From positions 1 to 63,735 of the IMG/VR virus record IMGVR_UViG_3300045110_000325: DNA of 63,735 nucleotides. One strand, 5' to 3'. This document shows positions 7,616 through 15,241 of this stretch, one piece after another. The notes under the pieces are model-generated. The model made no database searches and was not told the origin of the DNA. It was given only the letters and a program-made list of their open reading frames with translations. Positions within the stretch are counted from its first letter, which is position 1. Each line of letters begins with the position of its first letter. The stretch is from a virus. Position numbers and translations under genes: made by a program.

Positions 7616-8589
7616 GGCGTCCCCTGTGGCGGCCCGTCGAGGAGCGCGCTGAGGCGGCCTTGCGGGTCGGGGTCGTCGACGCAGGCTTGCAGCACCTTCG
7701 CCAACTCCTCCGCCTCGAACGGCGACAGGTGGTTGAACGACCCGACCTGCGTCCGCAGCAGTTTGCTGGCGGCGGTGAGGCGTGCGGCGCGGTCGTCGGA
7801 CGCGTACCCGAGTTCCCCGAGTAGCGCGAAGACGCGGTTGAGGACGCGGCGGTCGGGTTTCGGCGCTTCGGCCGCCGGCTGCTTTGCTGGCTCTGTGATC
7901 TCGCCTGTCTCGAGGTCCACGCCGTCCGGCGGCGCGTCTTCACCTGTGGCCGGCTCGCCCATGATCTCGGCGGCGGTGACGCGGCCGACTGGCCGACCGC
8001 CCTCCACTGCTCCGATGAGCGGCTCGGCCAGCTCCTCTGCGGCGTAGGGCATCGCGAACAACACGTCGGCGGCGATGAGCCGGCAGATCTCGCCTGTGGC
8101 GCGCGCGGTGAGCATCGTCTGCGGCTGCTTCTTCCACTCAGCCTTGTCTGTCAGGCCCATCTGCGCGGCGCGTCCGATCGGCCAGTCGGCCTCTTGCACC
8201 GGCCCGAAGGACTGGCCCTCTCGACGCTGACCGCGCATGACGACCCGTTCGGGCGTCTGCTCGACGAGCCAGAGTTTGTGTCCGTGGGATTGGACGAGGC
8301 CGCGCATCGCGTGCGCGCGCAACGCGGGCGTGCCCTGGATGACATCCAAGGACCGCAGCATGGCCATCGGTCGCAGACCCAACTCCTGCCCGGCGAGGAT
8401 CGCCGCGGTGATGTCGTCTGGCTTGCCGCGCAGCGAGGCGGGCACGAACGATGTCCGCGACAGCGACACGGCTATCTGATGGGCTTGGCTCGCCTCGTAG
8501 ACCCATTGCACGAGCGGGCTCGGCGCGCCTGGGTGGCTCCCGGCGGAGCCGTTCTGCTGTTCTTCTTCGCGGACTGCGATCTCAGTCAT
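7612..8589 (-). CDS. RecT-like single-strand annealing protein
   Basis: A protein of 325 residues. The core (FVPASLRGKPDDITAAILAG, LGLRPMAMLRSLDVI, then GQSFGPVQEADW) matches RecT-family recombinases of actinophages. Such proteins coat single strands exposed by a partner exonuclease and anneal them to homologous DNA. The partner is the gene just upstream, overlapping by 8 bp. The last 100 residues are acidic and helical, probably for multimer contacts. Roles: end repair, circularisation or recombination with host DNA. Confidence 0.75.
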   Translation of the reverse strand: MTEIAVREEEQQNGSAGSHPGAPSPLVQWVYEASQAHQIAVSLSRTSFVPASLRGKPDDITAAILAGQELGLRPMAMLRSLDVIQGTPALRAHAMRGLVQSHGHKLWLVEQTPERVVMRGQRREGQSFGPVQEADWPIGRAAQMGLTDKAEWKKQPQTMLTARATGEICRLIAADVLFAMPYAAEELAEPLIGAVEGGRPVGRVTAAEIMGEPATGEDAPPDGVDLETGEITEPAKQPAAEAPKPDRRVLNRVFALLGELGYASDDRAARLTAASKLLRTQVGSFNHLSPFEAEELAKVLQACVDDPDPQGRLSALLDGPPQGTP

Positions 8590-9439
8590 ACAGGCTCTCT
8601 AGGTGTCGGCGCTCGGCCCATGCGGGGAGCGAGATGGTCTCCACGTCGTCGGCGTAGCCAGGCCAGCGGCCGGCGGCTTTGCATTCGGCGTACAGGTTGA
8701 TGGCTTGCCGCCACAGGGCCTCTCCGACGCGCAGCGCAAACTCGTCGAGCTGGACGACGGTCACCAGGTGCGGCGGGGACTTCTCTTGGAAGATGAAGAC
8801 GAAGGCGGCGTCGTCCTCGCCGAGGACTTGGGCGACGCCGTCGAGGTAGGCGGCGGCCTGGACGTGGTACCCGAAGTTGGCGACGGATTTGCGGATCGAC
8901 TCGGTGTCGGCGGCTTTCGCGGTCTTGTAGTCGGTCACGATCAGCCGCCGGCCCGGCGTCTGGTCTGGGAGCCAGTCGAGCCGCGCTCGGAGCGCGACGC
9001 CCGTGGCCGTGTCTTGCCAGATCAGGGTCTGCTCGGGCCTGCCGTGGTCGGGGTCGAGGAGCGCGGCTGCGACGGGGTGCTCGGCGAGCGCGTCGCGCAT
9101 GGCGTGGACCACTTTGACGCGTTCGGTGAGGAGCGGCACCTTCCCGGCCTCGCGTGCCTCGGCGGCGGATGCTTTCGCGGCGTCGGTGCGCCAGGAGTCG
9201 GCTTTCACCTCGACGATCTCCGCGCCGAAGCCGAGGACGAGCCCGTGCGCCGCGTGGCCTTCGTCCCACTCCGGCTTGGTCTCCTCGGGGTGTTCCGCGA
9301 ACCACCGGAACAGCGCCGGGCACGAGGGTGGTAGGAGCCTGCGCGCCCCGGTGGATGACAGCGAGCCGCCCGGCACCGGGTCGGCGAGGTAGTCCTCGAA
9401 CGGCATGTCGTAGACGCCGCGGTCGTTGACCACGCTCAT
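8582..9439 (-). CDS. RecE/YqaJ-like PD-(D/E)XK exonuclease
   Basis: A protein of 285 residues. The N-terminus (DMPFEDYLADP, then GSLSSTGARRLL) and the core (GHAAHGLVLG, LDWLP, then VTDYKTAKAAD) match the PD-(D/E)XK nucleases of RecE/exonuclease VIII type; D and K of DYKT are the catalytic pair. It resects double-strand ends for the RecT-like protein encoded next. The start is the ATG at 9439, giving an ATGA junction with the WhiB-like gene; upstream in-frame sequence belongs to that gene's shadow. Confidence 0.8.
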   Translation of the reverse strand: MSVVNDRGVYDMPFEDYLADPVPGGSLSSTGARRLLPPSCPALFRWFAEHPEETKPEWDEGHAAHGLVLGFGAEIVEVKADSWRTDAAKASAAEAREAGKVPLLTERVKVVHAMRDALAEHPVAAALLDPDHGRPEQTLIWQDTATGVALRARLDWLPDQTPGRRLIVTDYKTAKAADTESIRKSVANFGYHVQAAAYLDGVAQVLGEDDAAFVFIFQEKSPPHLVTVVQLDEFALRVGEALWRQAINLYAECKAAGRWPGYADDVETISLPAWAERRHLESLYD

Positions 9440-9861
9440 GCTGTCGCCGCCTCTCGCCTGGCGAGCGCCTCCACGAGCCGCTGCGCGGGGAGCAGGCCGC
9501 CGCGCAGGCCGTGGCGGAAGTGCGCGCCGACGACGGGGCGGCCGGTGCTGGAGGTCTCCTCGTCCAGGGCGGTGTCGAGGCAGTCCGCGCGGACGGGGCA
9601 GCGGTCGCAGTAGTAGGCCCGCGCCTGTTTGGCGCGTCCGTGCCAGGTGTGGACCTGGTAGACGGGGTGTGGCCCCTCGTCGGGGCACAACCGGCATGGC
9701 TCGTCGCAGAGCGCCAGCACCGCCTCGACGGCGGCGAGCAACGCGCGCACGTCGTTGTCGTGCGCGATGTCGGCCGGCATCCAGGCAGCCACGTCGTCGC
9801 AAGGATGGACCTCTGCGTGCCATGCCCGCATTTGGGCCAGCCGCTCCCGAATGTCAGGCAT
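9436..9861 (-). CDS. WhiB-like iron-sulfur transcription factor
   Basis: A protein of 141 residues. Cysteines in C(x2)C(x5)C form (CDRCPVRADC), an upstream cysteine pair near CRLC and the downstream GLRGGLLPAQR turn are the signature of WhiB/Wbl proteins, which bind a [4Fe-4S] cluster and act on the principal sigma factor. The N-terminal extension of about 50 residues resembles the small protein encoded at 11,487-11,765. Phage WhiB proteins (for example of mycobacteriophage TM4) can down-regulate host wbl genes; the same is possible here. Confidence 0.8.
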   Translation of the reverse strand: MPDIRERLAQMRAWHAEVHPCDDVAAWMPADIAHDNDVRALLAAVEAVLALCDEPCRLCPDEGPHPVYQVHTWHGRAKQARAYYCDRCPVRADCLDTALDEETSSTGRPVVGAHFRHGLRGGLLPAQRLVEALARREAATA

Positions 9862-10261
9862 CGGCGCTCACCGGCAGGTCCACGTCGGGTCGCCAGAGCC
9901 CGAGCCGGCCTTTGCCGGGGACAGGCTCGGGGAACGGCTTCGGGTTGGCGAGTTGCAGGTGGACCATGGCGTCCGGCATCGCCCACGGCGACGTGCAGCA
10001 GCCGGGCCGGACGAGGTGCCCGGTGACGACCTGGACGGTGCCGAGGAACGCGCCGAGCGGCAGGTCGGCCGGCACCCGCGTCCCTGTGATGTCTTCGATC
10101 ATGCGGTCGGCGTGGCCCGGCTCTCGTTGTAGCCCGCTGTGGACGATGAAGGTGTCGAGCCAGCCGGGGATAAACCTCCAGTCCCGATTCTCGATGTCCT
10201 TGCCGAGGCGTAGCACAGCTTCGGCCCATGGCTGGCGGATCGACAGCGCGTAGGGGTTCAT
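9854..10261 (-). CDS. ASCH-domain protein
   Basis: A protein of 135 residues. It opens with ALSIRQPWAEAVLRLGKDIENRDW, the hallmark of the ASCH fold (related to PUA), and continues with IVHSG and GAFLGTVQVV. Members bind RNA or modified nucleotides; several are nucleases or amidohydrolases. Frequent in phages beside nucleotide-metabolism genes. The start is ATG 10261, overlapping the resolvase-like gene. Confidence 0.75.
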   Translation of the reverse strand: MNPYALSIRQPWAEAVLRLGKDIENRDWRFIPGWLDTFIVHSGLQREPGHADRMIEDITGTRVPADLPLGAFLGTVQVVTGHLVRPGCCTSPWAMPDAMVHLQLANPKPFPEPVPGKGRLGLWRPDVDLPVSADA

Positions 10262-10740
10262 GACGCCTCGCCTTCGCGGTCGTCGGCGATGGGGGTTCCG
10301 TGCCCGGCCCAGCGGAGCAGCCGGCAGGCGTCGGCGAGGAGCATCCGCACAGGGACGGCGGGGGCTGCCTGCGCGAACACGGGTCCGACGCCGAGAAGTC
10401 TCGCGAGGGTCGTCGAGGTCAGCCAGGCGTGCCAGCGGCCGGCGTTGGCCTCGCCGACGCCGCGGCGCTGTGTGACGAGGACGGCGACCTCCGAGCCGGT
10501 GCGGGCACGCATCGCCTCGGCCTCGGCCATCCACGCGTCGATCAGGTTGTCGGACGCGTCCTTGGCCGCCGCGCCGCCTTTGACGGACCAGGCGACGCCG
10601 GGGGTGCCGGCGATGTCGCCCCAGTCGTCGACTCCGCGCAGCGCCCGCCGCTCGGCCTGGTCGAACCCGTTGGACCGGATGTGGCGGACGACCGCTGACT
10701 CGCTGGCGGTGCCGATGTCCTTGGGCCGGCGGGGTGTCAT
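10258..10740 (-). CDS. Holliday-junction-resolvase-like nuclease
   Basis: A protein of 160 residues. The N-terminal half (GTASESAVVRHIRSNGF, then GVDDWGDIAG, then WSVKGG) matches short PD-(D/E)XK nucleases of the Hjc/VRR type found in actinophages: Glu in the first helix, Asp of GDI and Lys of VKGG would form the active site. It probably resolves branched intermediates made by the RecE/RecT-like pair. Confidence 0.65.
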   Translation of the reverse strand: MTPRRPKDIGTASESAVVRHIRSNGFDQAERRALRGVDDWGDIAGTPGVAWSVKGGAAAKDASDNLIDAWMAEAEAMRARTGSEVAVLVTQRRGVGEANAGRWHAWLTSTTLARLLGVGPVFAQAAPAVPVRMLLADACRLLRWAGHGTPIADDREGEAS

Positions 10741-11135
10741 GTGGACGCTCCCGCTTCAAGCGTGGCCTGCTTGGGCGGCATTGGCAACCGATCCGGGAAG
10801 CCTTCGCGGACGCTGACCCGGTTGAACGTGGCAGCAACGCACTCGGCGATGTCGAGGCCGTAGTGCTGGGCGAGCAGGTCGAGGTACAGGTACACGTCGC
10901 CGATCTCCATGGCCAACTTCGCCCGCAGGTCGGCGACAGGCGGTGTCGTGTCCCGACCTGTGCCCAGCTCATGCCGTCGGAGCTTCTTGACGATGTTCGC
11001 CGTCTCGCCGGCCTCACCGCACATGGCGTTCGACCAGTCGGCGCCGGTCCAGGCGTCGCCGGGGAAGCCGGGGTGCCATCGCTCGCATCGCTTGCGGTTG
11101 GTTTCGCTCACCGTGCGGAAAGTCAGGTCGCTCAC
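10737..11135 (-). CDS. MazG-like nucleotide pyrophosphohydrolase
   Basis: A protein of 132 residues from GTG 11135. The alpha-helical NTP-PPase signature is clear: CGEAGETANIVKKLRR, then KLAMEIGDVYLYLDLLA, giving the ExxE...ExxD metal ligands. It would hydrolyse (d)NTPs to the monophosphates. In phages this cleans the nucleotide pool or lowers alarmone levels. Co-translated with its neighbours by four-base overlaps. Confidence 0.8.
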   Translation of the reverse strand: MSDLTFRTVSETNRKRCERWHPGFPGDAWTGADWSNAMCGEAGETANIVKKLRRHELGTGRDTTPPVADLRAKLAMEIGDVYLYLDLLAQHYGLDIAECVAATFNRVSVREGFPDRLPMPPKQATLEAGAST

Positions 11136-11494
11136 GGCTCGACGACCTCCCCTGAGCACTCGGGGCATTTGCGGAGGCCGGTGGCGGGGTCGAGGCAGTC
11201 GTCGGGGTGGTCGACGGCGAAGTCCAGGCGGCACCACTCGCAGCGGACGTTGACGCCGGTGTAGCCGAGCACGGCCAGCTCGCCCATGGGGTAGAGCCGT
11301 TCCCCGTCCTGCGGGTCCATGTTGGGGCCGTAGAGGAACGCCCATTCCCCCCCGAGGTTCGCGACGACGAGCCGCCGGGCGTCGTGCTCGTCCGCCGCGT
11401 GGATCGTCACGTATCCGTCTGGGTGCGCCGCGGGGAATCGCGGGTGCGGGTCGCGGCGGAAACGCTGCCCGAAGGTGACTCGGTACTCACCCAT
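11132..11494 (-). CDS. Hypothetical zinc-binding protein
   Basis: A protein of 120 residues. The N-terminal half is beta-rich; the C-terminal half has CEWCRLDFAVDHPDDCLD and CPEC, a two-knuckle zinc ribbon. ATG at 11494. No function recognised. Confidence 0.55.
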   Translation of the reverse strand: MGEYRVTFGQRFRRDPHPRFPAAHPDGYVTIHAADEHDARRLVVANLGGEWAFLYGPNMDPQDGERLYPMGELAVLGYTGVNVRCEWCRLDFAVDHPDDCLDPATGLRKCPECSGEVVEP

Positions 11495-11765
11495 CGGCCG
11501 CCTCCAGTCCGAGGGCGTCGGCGATGGCGGCGCGGATGCCTCGGGCGATCGCGATGTCGCCGTGGCGCTCGTGGTCTCGGGCCACGGCCAGCACCGCCTC
11601 GACGGCGGCAAGGAGTTGGGGGCCGGCGACGCACCAGGCGTCGCTGGCCGCCTGCCACGCGAGGTAGCCGCGTTCCGTGCCCTCGTAGGCCGCGTCGTAG
11701 TCGGCGCGGATCTGCTCGAGCCGCTTCCGGATGTCCTCGGGGTTGGGGCTGGGGTCAGCGGGCAT
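11487..11765 (-). CDS. Small hypothetical helical protein
   Basis: A protein of 92 residues. DIRKRLEQIRADYDAAYEG and the pattern LLAAVEAVLAVARDHER parallel the N-terminal part of the WhiB-like protein of this phage (DIRERLAQMRAWH..., LLAAVEAVLALCDE), so the two share a small helical module. ATG 11765 has a good ribosome binding site (GGAGG) seven bases upstream, which favours it over GTG 11768. Confidence 0.55.
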   Translation of the reverse strand: MPADPSPNPEDIRKRLEQIRADYDAAYEGTERGYLAWQAASDAWCVAGPQLLAAVEAVLAVARDHERHGDIAIARGIRAAIADALGLEAADG

Positions 11766-11871
11766 CACGCGCCTCCTCGGCGTGGGCGGGCGCGCGCCAG
11801 ATCCCCCAGGCGACGCAGAGGATGGGCGCGGCCGGGGCGCACAGCAGCGCGGCGGTCACAAGGGCGGTCAA
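11755..11871 (-). CDS. Single-span membrane peptide
   Basis: A peptide of 38 residues from TTG 11871, overlapping the previous stop as TTGA. One hydrophobic span (about residues 3-25) is followed by a short charged tail. Too short for a recognised family; conserved gene junctions support that it is translated. Confidence 0.4.
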   Translation of the reverse strand: MTALVTAALLCAPAAPILCVAWGIWRAPAHAEEARDAR

Positions 11872-12182
11872 CGTGCCACCTCCTCCTCGGCGTGGGCGGA
11901 TCCGGGGATGAGGTCGGTGAGCGGTGTGGGCAGGGCCACGTCGGCGAGGTCCCAGCCGCGGACCATGTCCTCCAGCGCGGCAGTCGCGGCCATGGCCAGG
12001 TCGATCCGGTCGACGAACAGGCGCATGTCCCCGTTCGCCAAGGCGTAGTTGAGGCGGTCGCGGAGCTGCTCGGGGGTGCGGGCGGCGCGGACGACGCGGA
12101 CGCGGGCTCGCCGCGCTGACTGGTCCAGCTCGTACGCGGCGTGGTCGGCGGCCTGGTCGCGGATGTGCCCGGAGACGCTCAT
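11868..12182 (-). CDS. Hypothetical early protein
   Basis: A protein of 104 residues with an N-terminal charged helix (AAYELDQSARRARVRVVR) and a leucine-rich C-terminal helix pair. ATG at 12182. No domain recognised. Confidence 0.5.
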   Translation of the reverse strand: MSVSGHIRDQAADHAAYELDQSARRARVRVVRAARTPEQLRDRLNYALANGDMRLFVDRIDLAMAATAALEDMVRGWDLADVALPTPLTDLIPGSAHAEEEVAR

Positions 12183-12340
12183 GTCGTCGCCTCCTGGCAT
12201 TCGCAGTGGGCGACAGGCTCCGTGGCCCATTGGTCGTCCGCTGGCGGCGCATCTTCTTGCCGCAAGCGGGGCATGGCAGGTTTTTTTCGTGCCGTCAACG
12301 GGACGACTTCGTAGCGCTCAACTCGCGTTGTCCAGCCCAT
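12179..12340 (-). CDS. Small protein with split zinc knuckle
   Basis: A protein of 53 residues. The start RVERYEVVPLTARKK resembles a family of short actinobacterial zinc proteins in which this segment leads into CPxCGK. Here an A7 run (T7 at about 12,281-12,287 on the plus strand) puts the expected CPACGKKMRRQRT into another frame, while the frame read through ends in HCECQEATT with an ATGA junction to the next gene. Either the family sequence has diverged or one base is extra in the run. A good Shine-Dalgarno (GAGGAG) precedes ATG 12340. Confidence 0.45.
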   Translation of the reverse strand: MGWTTRVERYEVVPLTARKKPAMPRLRQEDAPPADDQWATEPVAHCECQEATT

Positions 12341-12345
12341 CTCAC

Positions 12346-12484
12346 TCCTCCCCGCGTGGACCGCGCGACGGGGCCGCTTGCACCGGGGCCGTTCTAAGCA
12401 AGTCGGCGCAGCGCTCGAGCAGCGCCTGCCGCTGGGCGAGGAGCTTGTCGCCTCGACGGCGGGGTGGTTGGGGGCGAAGGTCAT
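12346..12484 (-). pseudogene. Probable frameshifted small gene
   Basis: ATG 12484 overlaps the stop of the upstream gene (ATGA) and encodes TFAPNHPAVE, but beyond about 12,455 the coding signal moves to another frame, which reads GDKLLAQRQALLERCADLL with high third-position GC and ends at a TGA just before the next start. The two parts join only through a one-base shift. A frameshift mutation, a sequence error or programmed shifting would explain it. Confidence 0.35.
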
Positions 12485-12609
12485 CCGGTCACAGCCTCGA
12501 GTAGCGCGCGGATGACGTTGGTGGACAGCGCGCCGGGGATGAGGTCGTCGTCCTCTGGCAGCCACTCGGCGAAGGCGGCGTAGATGGGGGACATGGACTC
12601 GACGCTCAT
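12481..12609 (-). CDS. Small acidic protein
   Basis: A protein of 42 residues with an acidic centre (EWLPEDDDLIPG) and a C-terminal helix. ATG 12609 overlaps the preceding stop by four bases and has a purine-rich ribosome binding site. Unknown function. Confidence 0.45.
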   Translation of the reverse strand: MSVESMSPIYAAFAEWLPEDDDLIPGALSTNVIRALLEAVTG

Positions 12610-12911
12610 CCGGCTGCCCCCTCTTTCGACGCCGCGGCGGGGGTGCGGATGAGGACGGTGCCGTACGGGGTGCGGCAGCTCGCGGTGTGGGCGCCCGAGT
12701 TGTCCGGGTCGGACCCGCGGAACACGGCGAGGCCGTCGATCTCCCACGCGAGGTGGACGAGCATGTCCAGGCGCGCCCGCTCGGTGCCCTCGGCGAGGGG
12801 TATGTCGATGACGGCGTCGTGGCCGGTGATGGTGACGGTGTGGTGGGAGTCGGCCTCGGCGTGGTCCTCCCGGTCGGCGAGGACGCGCATCAGGCACGCC
12901 TGGCGGTTCAT
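12606..12911 (-). CDS. Hypothetical early protein
   Basis: A protein of 101 residues, mostly beta-strand in character (HHTVTITGHDAVIDIPL, then TPYGTVLIRTP). Good codon bias and overlaps with both neighbours support it. No family recognised. Confidence 0.55.
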   Translation of the reverse strand: MNRQACLMRVLADREDHAEADSHHTVTITGHDAVIDIPLAEGTERARLDMLVHLAWEIDGLAVFRGSDPDNSGAHTASCRTPYGTVLIRTPAAASKEGAAG

Positions 12912-13114
12912 CGCTTGCCGCCGATCCCCGCGGCCACCGACTCCGCGATGAGGCTTGCGGCCTTCGAGCGGACAGCGGCAACGACCTTCGCCTTTTCTTC
13001 ATTGACGACCTCGGCGAGTTCCTTGGCCGCCTGGACAGCGTGCTCGGGTCCGCCTACAACCCCGACGGCTATGAGGTCCAGGTCAATGCCAGATACGTTC
13101 ACTTCGAGGTTCAC
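12908..13114 (-). CDS. Small hypothetical protein
   Basis: A protein of 68 residues from GTG 13114, preceded by GAGG. The first 25 residues are beta-like (VNLEVNVSGIDLDLIAVGVV); the rest is an amphipathic lysine/alanine helix. Function unknown. Confidence 0.5.
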   Translation of the reverse strand: MNLEVNVSGIDLDLIAVGVVGGPEHAVQAAKELAEVVNEEKAKVVAAVRSKAASLIAESVAAGIGGKR

Positions 13115-13195
13115 TCGCTTACACTTCCTCTCGTCTGGTGGCCGGCTCCGCGGTCTCACGGCTCGGGAGCCGGCCCCTGGCATCTGCGGGCTTGC

Positions 13196-13666
13196 TCAGT
13201 CCGCCACGATCCGGATCTCGTCGGCTTGCTCGCGCTTGCGCCGGAGTTCGTACTGGCCGACTCCGATGCCATTGGCTCCGTGCTCCTCGGTGTGGATCAG
13301 GTACGCCGCCCCAGCGGGCACGGTCAGGTAGCCGACGACCTGTCCGCGGTCCACGCGAGCCCAGAGCGCTAGGCGTTGCTCGTCAGCGTGCAGCCAGTGA
13401 GTGTTTCCCGTCGCCTCGCCGGTCACGACCTGCACGCCGTCGCCGACGAGTTGCCACGTCAAGCTGCCAGGAGTCTCCGCGACGGGCCGGATGAGGATGT
13501 CGCCCTGGTGCTGCAGGCCGGTGAGGACCGGGACAGCGGCCTGGGCCTCCAGGTGGTCAGGCACATCGACGCTGACGAGGCGGAGCGCGCATTCGAAGGT
13601 GAGCATCTCTAATTTCTCCATTCTTAGTTGATGCGACGGGGCGGCGATGGACTGCGCGCCGCTCAT
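13196..13666 (-). CDS. Hypothetical early protein
   Basis: A protein of 156 residues with alternating hydrophobic strands and no cysteine motif. A second start (MEKLEML, 15 residues in) is possible. It overlaps the repeat-protein gene upstream by four bases. No domain recognised. Confidence 0.5.
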   Translation of the reverse strand: MSGAQSIAAPSHQLRMEKLEMLTFECALRLVSVDVPDHLEAQAAVPVLTGLQHQGDILIRPVAETPGSLTWQLVGDGVQVVTGEATGNTHWLHADEQRLALWARVDRGQVVGYLTVPAGAAYLIHTEEHGANGIGVGQYELRRKREQADEIRIVAD

Positions 13667-14871
13667 GTGGCACGCTCCATCAGCGCGTACTCGTCGCGTG
13701 GTATGTCCCAGGCCCAGGCTTGGGCGGAAACGGGGTCGGCGATCTCAGCGGGCACGGTCTCGCCGTACCGCCTGCGGGTGCCGTCCCGGTCGGGGCTGGC
13801 GTTGGTCATGAGCACAACCCGGACCGGCTCGCCGTAGACCTGGCGGGGGATGTCGTACAGGTCGAGGGTGTGGGGGTGGTTTGCCGGGTCTGGCGCAGAG
13901 GACACGAGCCGCATGCCAGCCTCGGCGACGAAGCGGTCCCAGCCGCGACGTTCGATCGCGGCGCGTCGGACCTCTGTGTTCTCCTCGCGGAGGATGCGCT
14001 CGGTGTCCCAGCCGTCTCCGACGACGAGATCCTGCGGGACCCGCAGACCGTGCCAGGCGTGGAGGGTGTGGCCGTCGGCCCAGGCGAGCGCGGGGCCGTC
14101 CTCGGCGTGGAGGCGGGCTTGGTCGTCGCGGCGGATGACGGCAGGCCGGTCGGTGATGACGACGGCTCCCCGCATCGGCCACCACCAGCCTGCCTCGGCG
14201 ACAGCGAGCGCGAGGGCGTCGAGGCGCTCGGAGGCCGCGATGGGGGCGGCGGGGAGCGCGCACGTGTAGATACCCAGCCAGTAGGCGTCATACCACGGGC
14301 TCAACCCGAGGTCGAGCTGGCCCCAGAGCTGGCCCCCGAGCTGGTCCCGGAGCTGGTCCCCGAGCTGGTCCCGGAGCTGGCCCCCGAGCTGGTCCCGGAG
14401 CTGGTCCCCGAGCTGGCCCCCGAGCTGGTCCCCGAGCTGGCCCCCGAGCTGGCCCCAGAGCTGGTCCCCGAGCTGGCCCCAGAGCTGGTCCCCGAGCTGG
14501 CCCCAGAGCTGGCCCCCGAGCTGGCCCCAGAGCTGGCCCCCGAGCTGGCCCCAGAGCTGGCCCCCGAGCTGGTCCCGGAGCTGGTCCCCGAGCTGGTCCC
14601 GGAGCTGGTCCCCGAGCTGGCCCCCGAGCTGGCCATTGCGCAACAGGCCGGTCGCGAAGGCACCGCCGAGCGGCGAGTCCATCCAGACGGCAAGCTGTGG
14701 CGGATCGACGCCTGCCGCGCGGTACGCCGCGGCGATGGCGGCCTCGGCTTTTGGCCTGTCGCACCGCTCCGTTGACAGGCCGACGCGCATCCAATGCTCG
14801 CGCACAGCGGAGACGCGGGCGAGATCCTCCTCTGTGAGCGTCCCAGCGTACCGCCGCCGGTCGTCGGTCAC
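13663..14871 (-). CDS. DUF6745-like protein with a tetrapeptide-repeat insert
   Basis: A protein of 402 residues from GTG 14871 (four-base overlap with the upstream stop). It has three parts: an N-terminal helical part (1-75), a block of 27 tandem tetrapeptides of form xxQL (about 76-186), and a C-terminal domain with [24 protein letters not shown] and [16 protein letters not shown], which matches the actinobacterial DUF6745 region. Repeat units are mainly [12 protein letters not shown] and WGQL. DUF6745 proteins often carry such Q-rich repeats next to the domain; none has a known function. Since units are 12 bp, slippage changes length without breaking the frame. Confidence 0.65.
   Translation of the reverse strand: MTDDRRRYAGTLTEEDLARVSAVREHWMRVGLSTERCDRPKAEAAIAAAYRAAGVDPPQLAVWMDSPLGGAFATGLLRNGQLGGQLGDQLRDQLGDQLRDQLGGQLWGQLGGQLWGQLGGQLWGQLGDQLWGQLGDQLWGQLGGQLGDQLGGQLGDQLRDQLGGQLRDQLGDQLRDQLGGQLWGQLDLGLSPWYDAYWLGIYTCALPAAPIAASERLDALALAVAEAGWWWPMRGAVVITDRPAVIRRDDQARLHAEDGPALAWADGHTLHAWHGLRVPQDLVVGDGWDTERILREENTEVRRAAIERRGWDRFVAEAGMRLVSSAPDPANHPHTLDLYDIPRQVYGEPVRVVLMTNASPDRDGTRRRYGETVPAEIADPVSAQAWAWDIPRDEYALMERAT
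14313..14639 (-). repeat. 12-bp tandem repeat array (about 27 copies)
   Basis: About 27 uninterrupted copies of a 12-bp unit (plus strand GAGCTGGTCCCC and variants differing at two to three positions). All six frames stay open across it, so several long overlapping reading frames are artefacts. On the minus strand it encodes the xxQL tetrapeptides of the DUF6745-like protein. Confidence 0.9.
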
Positions 14872-14993
14872 GGCTTGCCCTCCAGACGCTCCCAGGGCGG
14901 GGTGTGCCGGCCGTCGCGGTGGTCGATGAGGCGTCGCAGCTCGGGCACGACGGGCTCGGCCGGCGCGTTGCCGCTCTTCGCGTTGTCTGCCAT
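14868..14993 (-). CDS. Small hypothetical protein
   Basis: A protein of 41 residues (EPVVPELRRLIDHRDGRHTPP core), with a GTGA junction to the repeat-protein gene. No family recognised. Confidence 0.45.
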   Translation of the reverse strand: MADNAKSGNAPAEPVVPELRRLIDHRDGRHTPPWERLEGKP

Positions 14994-15001
14994 GCGGGTC
15001 C

Positions 15002-15100
15002 TCAGACTGGGTTGGCCGCGCCGCTGGGCCGCCGGGTGTCGACTGGCGGAGCGGGCTTGGACGGGTGGGGGCGGGTCTGGGTCTGGGTCTGCTTTGCCAT
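15002..15100 (-). CDS. Small proline-rich protein
   Basis: A peptide of 32 residues beginning with a Gln/Thr alternation and rich in proline. The frame is open upstream, and a GTG at 15112 would add four residues. Weakly supported by spacing (8 bp from the next gene) and codon bias. Confidence 0.3.
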   Translation of the reverse strand: MAKQTQTQTRPHPSKPAPPVDTRRPSGAANPV

Positions 15101-15183
15101 GTCGCGGACCACCTCCGTGATCTCGCTTGGACTCGGCGGCTCGCCGGGCGTGGCATGATCGCCGCGCCGCCTGTCCGGTGGTG

Positions 15184-15228
15184 TCAGCCCGCGCGGGGCC
15201 GGAGGCCGCCGTCACCCGCGCGGGCTGA
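15184..15228. terminator. Perfect 14-bp hairpin after the secreted-protein gene
   Basis: Inverted repeat TCAGCCCGCGCGGG / CCCGCGCGGGCTGA with a 17-nt loop, 14 bp downstream of the stop of the secreted-protein gene. No U-tract follows, as is common for actinobacterial terminators. It would end or attenuate minus-strand transcription. Confidence 0.65.
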
Positions 15229-15241
15229 GCATTCTGGCCTG

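Noticed and set aside
11755-12252. Minus-strand frame of 165 residues starting MRRQRTTNG
   Set aside because: It runs out of frame through the well-supported gene at 11,868-12,182; only its first few codons are of interest as a possible frameshift continuation.
14313-14639. CRISPR-like repeat array
   Set aside because: Units are 12 bp with no spacers and keep one coding frame; no cas genes are near.
13720-14775. Plus-strand frame of 351 residues with [11 protein letters not shown] repeats
   Set aside because: It is the antisense of the xxQL repeat gene; the 12-bp array leaves all frames open.
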